Assembly: GCA_046706345.1 (NCBI GenBank) | Contig: JBJKPL010000027.1 | Coordinates: 1 to 6,712 of the forward strand | Direction: 5' to 3' | From: Sulfidibacterium sp046706345 | GTDB taxonomy: Bacteria; Bacteroidota; Bacteroidia; Bacteroidales; F082 | DNA: 6,712 nt | In this document: positions 5,906 through 6,712 of the stretch, piece after piece | How positions within the stretch are numbered: the stretch's first letter is position 1 | Layout of the letters: each line of letters starts with the position of its first letter | Translations under genes and position numbers: made by a program | Notes under the pieces: generated by a model | Databases searched by the model: none | What the model was told of the DNA's origin: nothing | The model's input: the letters and a program-made list of their open reading frames with translations, nothing else

Positions 5906-5937
5906 TTTAGTTTTTCACAATATTTTGTAGCTTTGCC
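5906..5937 (+). promoter_or_regulatory. Bacteroidota-type promoter for valS
   Basis: TAGCTTTG (5928-5935) matches TAnnTTTG exactly, and TTTA at 5906-5909, 18 bases upstream, is one mismatch from the -33 TTTG. The start would fall near 5940, leaving a leader of about 24 bases, A-rich and without a Shine-Dalgarno site, before the ATG at 5964. Confidence 0.65.
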
Positions 5938-5963
5938 CCTTCGAAAATTGAGAAAAAAAGTAC

Positions 5964-6712
5964 ATGGAAATTCCCAGCAAATATAATCCCGCGCAGACGG
6001 AAGAAAAGTGGTATCACCACTGGATGGATCAAAGATATTTTCACTCGGAACCCGATGAAAGAGAGCCTTATACCATTGTTATTCCGCCTCCGAATGTCAC
6101 CGGTGTGCTGCACATGGGGCATATGCTGAACAATACCATTCAGGATGTGTTGATCCGCCGTGCCCGGATGCTGGGAAAAAATGCCTGCTGGGTGCCAGGA
6201 ACCGACCATGCATCCATTGCCACGGAGGCCAAAGTGGTTGCCAAGCTTACGCAGGAAGGAATTGACAAGAGCACGCTTTCGCGGGAGGAGTTTATGAACC
6301 ATGCTTACGAATGGAAAGAAAAGCATGGCGGGATCATTCTCGAGCAGCTCAAAAAGCTGGGCGCTTCCTGCGACTGGGAACGGACCGCTTTTACTATGGA
6401 CGAAAGCCTCTACGAATCGGTGATCGATACTTTTATCGATTTGTATAACAAAGGCCTGATATACCGCGGTGTCCGCATGGTGAACTGGGATCCCCAGGCC
6501 AGGACCGCCGTTTCGGACGAGGAAGTCTTTCATAAGGAGGTAAAATCCAAGTTGTATTATCTGCGATATGCCGTGGAAGGGAGCGAAGAATTTCTAACCA
6601 TTGCAACTACACGGCCGGAAACCATTCTTGGTGATACGGCGGTGTGTGTGCATCCCTAGGTTGTTCGTTTCACTAAATTTCCGGGGAATAAGGTAATCGT
6701 TCCTCTGGTTAG
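5964..6712 (+). CDS. valS: valyl-tRNA synthetase, 5' part, interrupted by an in-frame TAG
   Basis: ValRS charges tRNA-Val with valine and edits mis-charged threonine. Visible parts are the N-terminal NPAQTEEKWYHHW, the class I signature NVTGVLHMGH (44-53; HMGH is the HIGH motif), GTDHASIATEAKV (79-91), VNWDPQARTAVSDEEV (173-188) and the start of the CP1 editing domain, TIATTRPETILGDTAV (212-227). Residue 231 is followed by TAG at 6657-6659. Beyond it the same frame stays open to the window edge and reads VVRFTKFPGNKVIVPLV, which continues the ValRS alignment without a gap. The complete enzyme is about 870-950 residues, so a product ending at the TAG would lack most of the editing domain, the KMSKS loop and the tRNA-binding parts. 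The remainder of the gene lies beyond the right edge. The start ATG fits homologues (MEIPSKYNP) and lies behind an exact -7 box. Confidence 0.93.
6657..6659 (+). other. in-frame TAG stop within valS
   Basis: The codons read CAT CCC TAG GTT GTT CGT TTC. ValRS proteins usually have HP/NP followed by Glu or Asn, Asp, a variable residue, then Arg and an aromatic residue. The TAG therefore sits where a Glu or Asn codon is expected, and frame and length are kept on both sides. Of the seven other stop codons in the window, three are TGA and four are TAA; none is TAG. Confidence 0.85.

Noticed and set aside
5907..6533. Long minus-strand open frame (208 codons) opposite valS
   Set aside because: It lies almost wholly opposite a clear ValRS coding region, its translation has no recognisable motif, and it is best explained as a shadow of valS codon use.
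6657..6659. Reassigned TAG codon (alternative genetic code)
   Set aside because: It is a single instance in one gene, with no in-frame TAG in the other conserved genes here; lack of TAG stops among only seven genes is uninformative, and sequence error or mutation is likelier.
1..6712. CRISPR array, tRNA, insertion sequence, phage or defence system
   Set aside because: No regularly spaced repeats, cloverleaf, transposase, integrase or known defence domain was seen on either strand.

Overview
The window looks like ordinary chromosomal housekeeping DNA from a member of the Bacteroidota. Three things point there: the DnaA and ValRS protein sequences, a short methyltransferase of a type I associate with this phylum, and exact TAnnTTTG (-7) promoter boxes before several genes. 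Most starts lack a Shine-Dalgarno site and follow A-rich leaders instead, which also fits. No tRNA, rRNA, CRISPR array, insertion sequence or phage gene was found.

Layout. The left edge (2-289, +) is the C-terminal end of a TolB-like beta-propeller protein. It converges, with a 1-bp gap, on a gene for a 178-residue membrane-anchored protein of unknown function (291-827, -). A divergent spacer leads to a YigZ/IMPACT-family gene (1076-1675, +). An AT-rich spacer follows, then complete dnaA (1894-3333, +), whose stop codon lies in the loop of an intrinsic terminator. Next is a probable two-gene operon: a PLP-dependent serine racemase/threonine dehydratase-like enzyme (3543-4490, +) and an RsmI-like SAM methyltransferase (4509-5216, +). 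This converges, with a 4-bp gap, on a SlyD-type FKBP prolyl isomerase with a His-rich tail (5221-5730, -). A divergent spacer with two near-identical promoters separates slyD from the 5' part of valS (5964 to the right edge, +).

The genes do not form one pathway. They serve replication initiation (dnaA), translation (valS, perhaps the methyltransferase), protein folding or metal handling (slyD) and amino-acid metabolism (the PLP enzyme). I see no sign of a new multi-gene system. The most unusual observation is an in-frame TAG at 6657-6659 in valS, after which the same frame continues with recognisable ValRS sequence. This is a nonsense mutation, a sequence error or, least likely, recoding. 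Smaller points are terminators built into coding ends, the matched divergent promoters, a possible leaderless yigZ transcript, and short repeats in two spacers.
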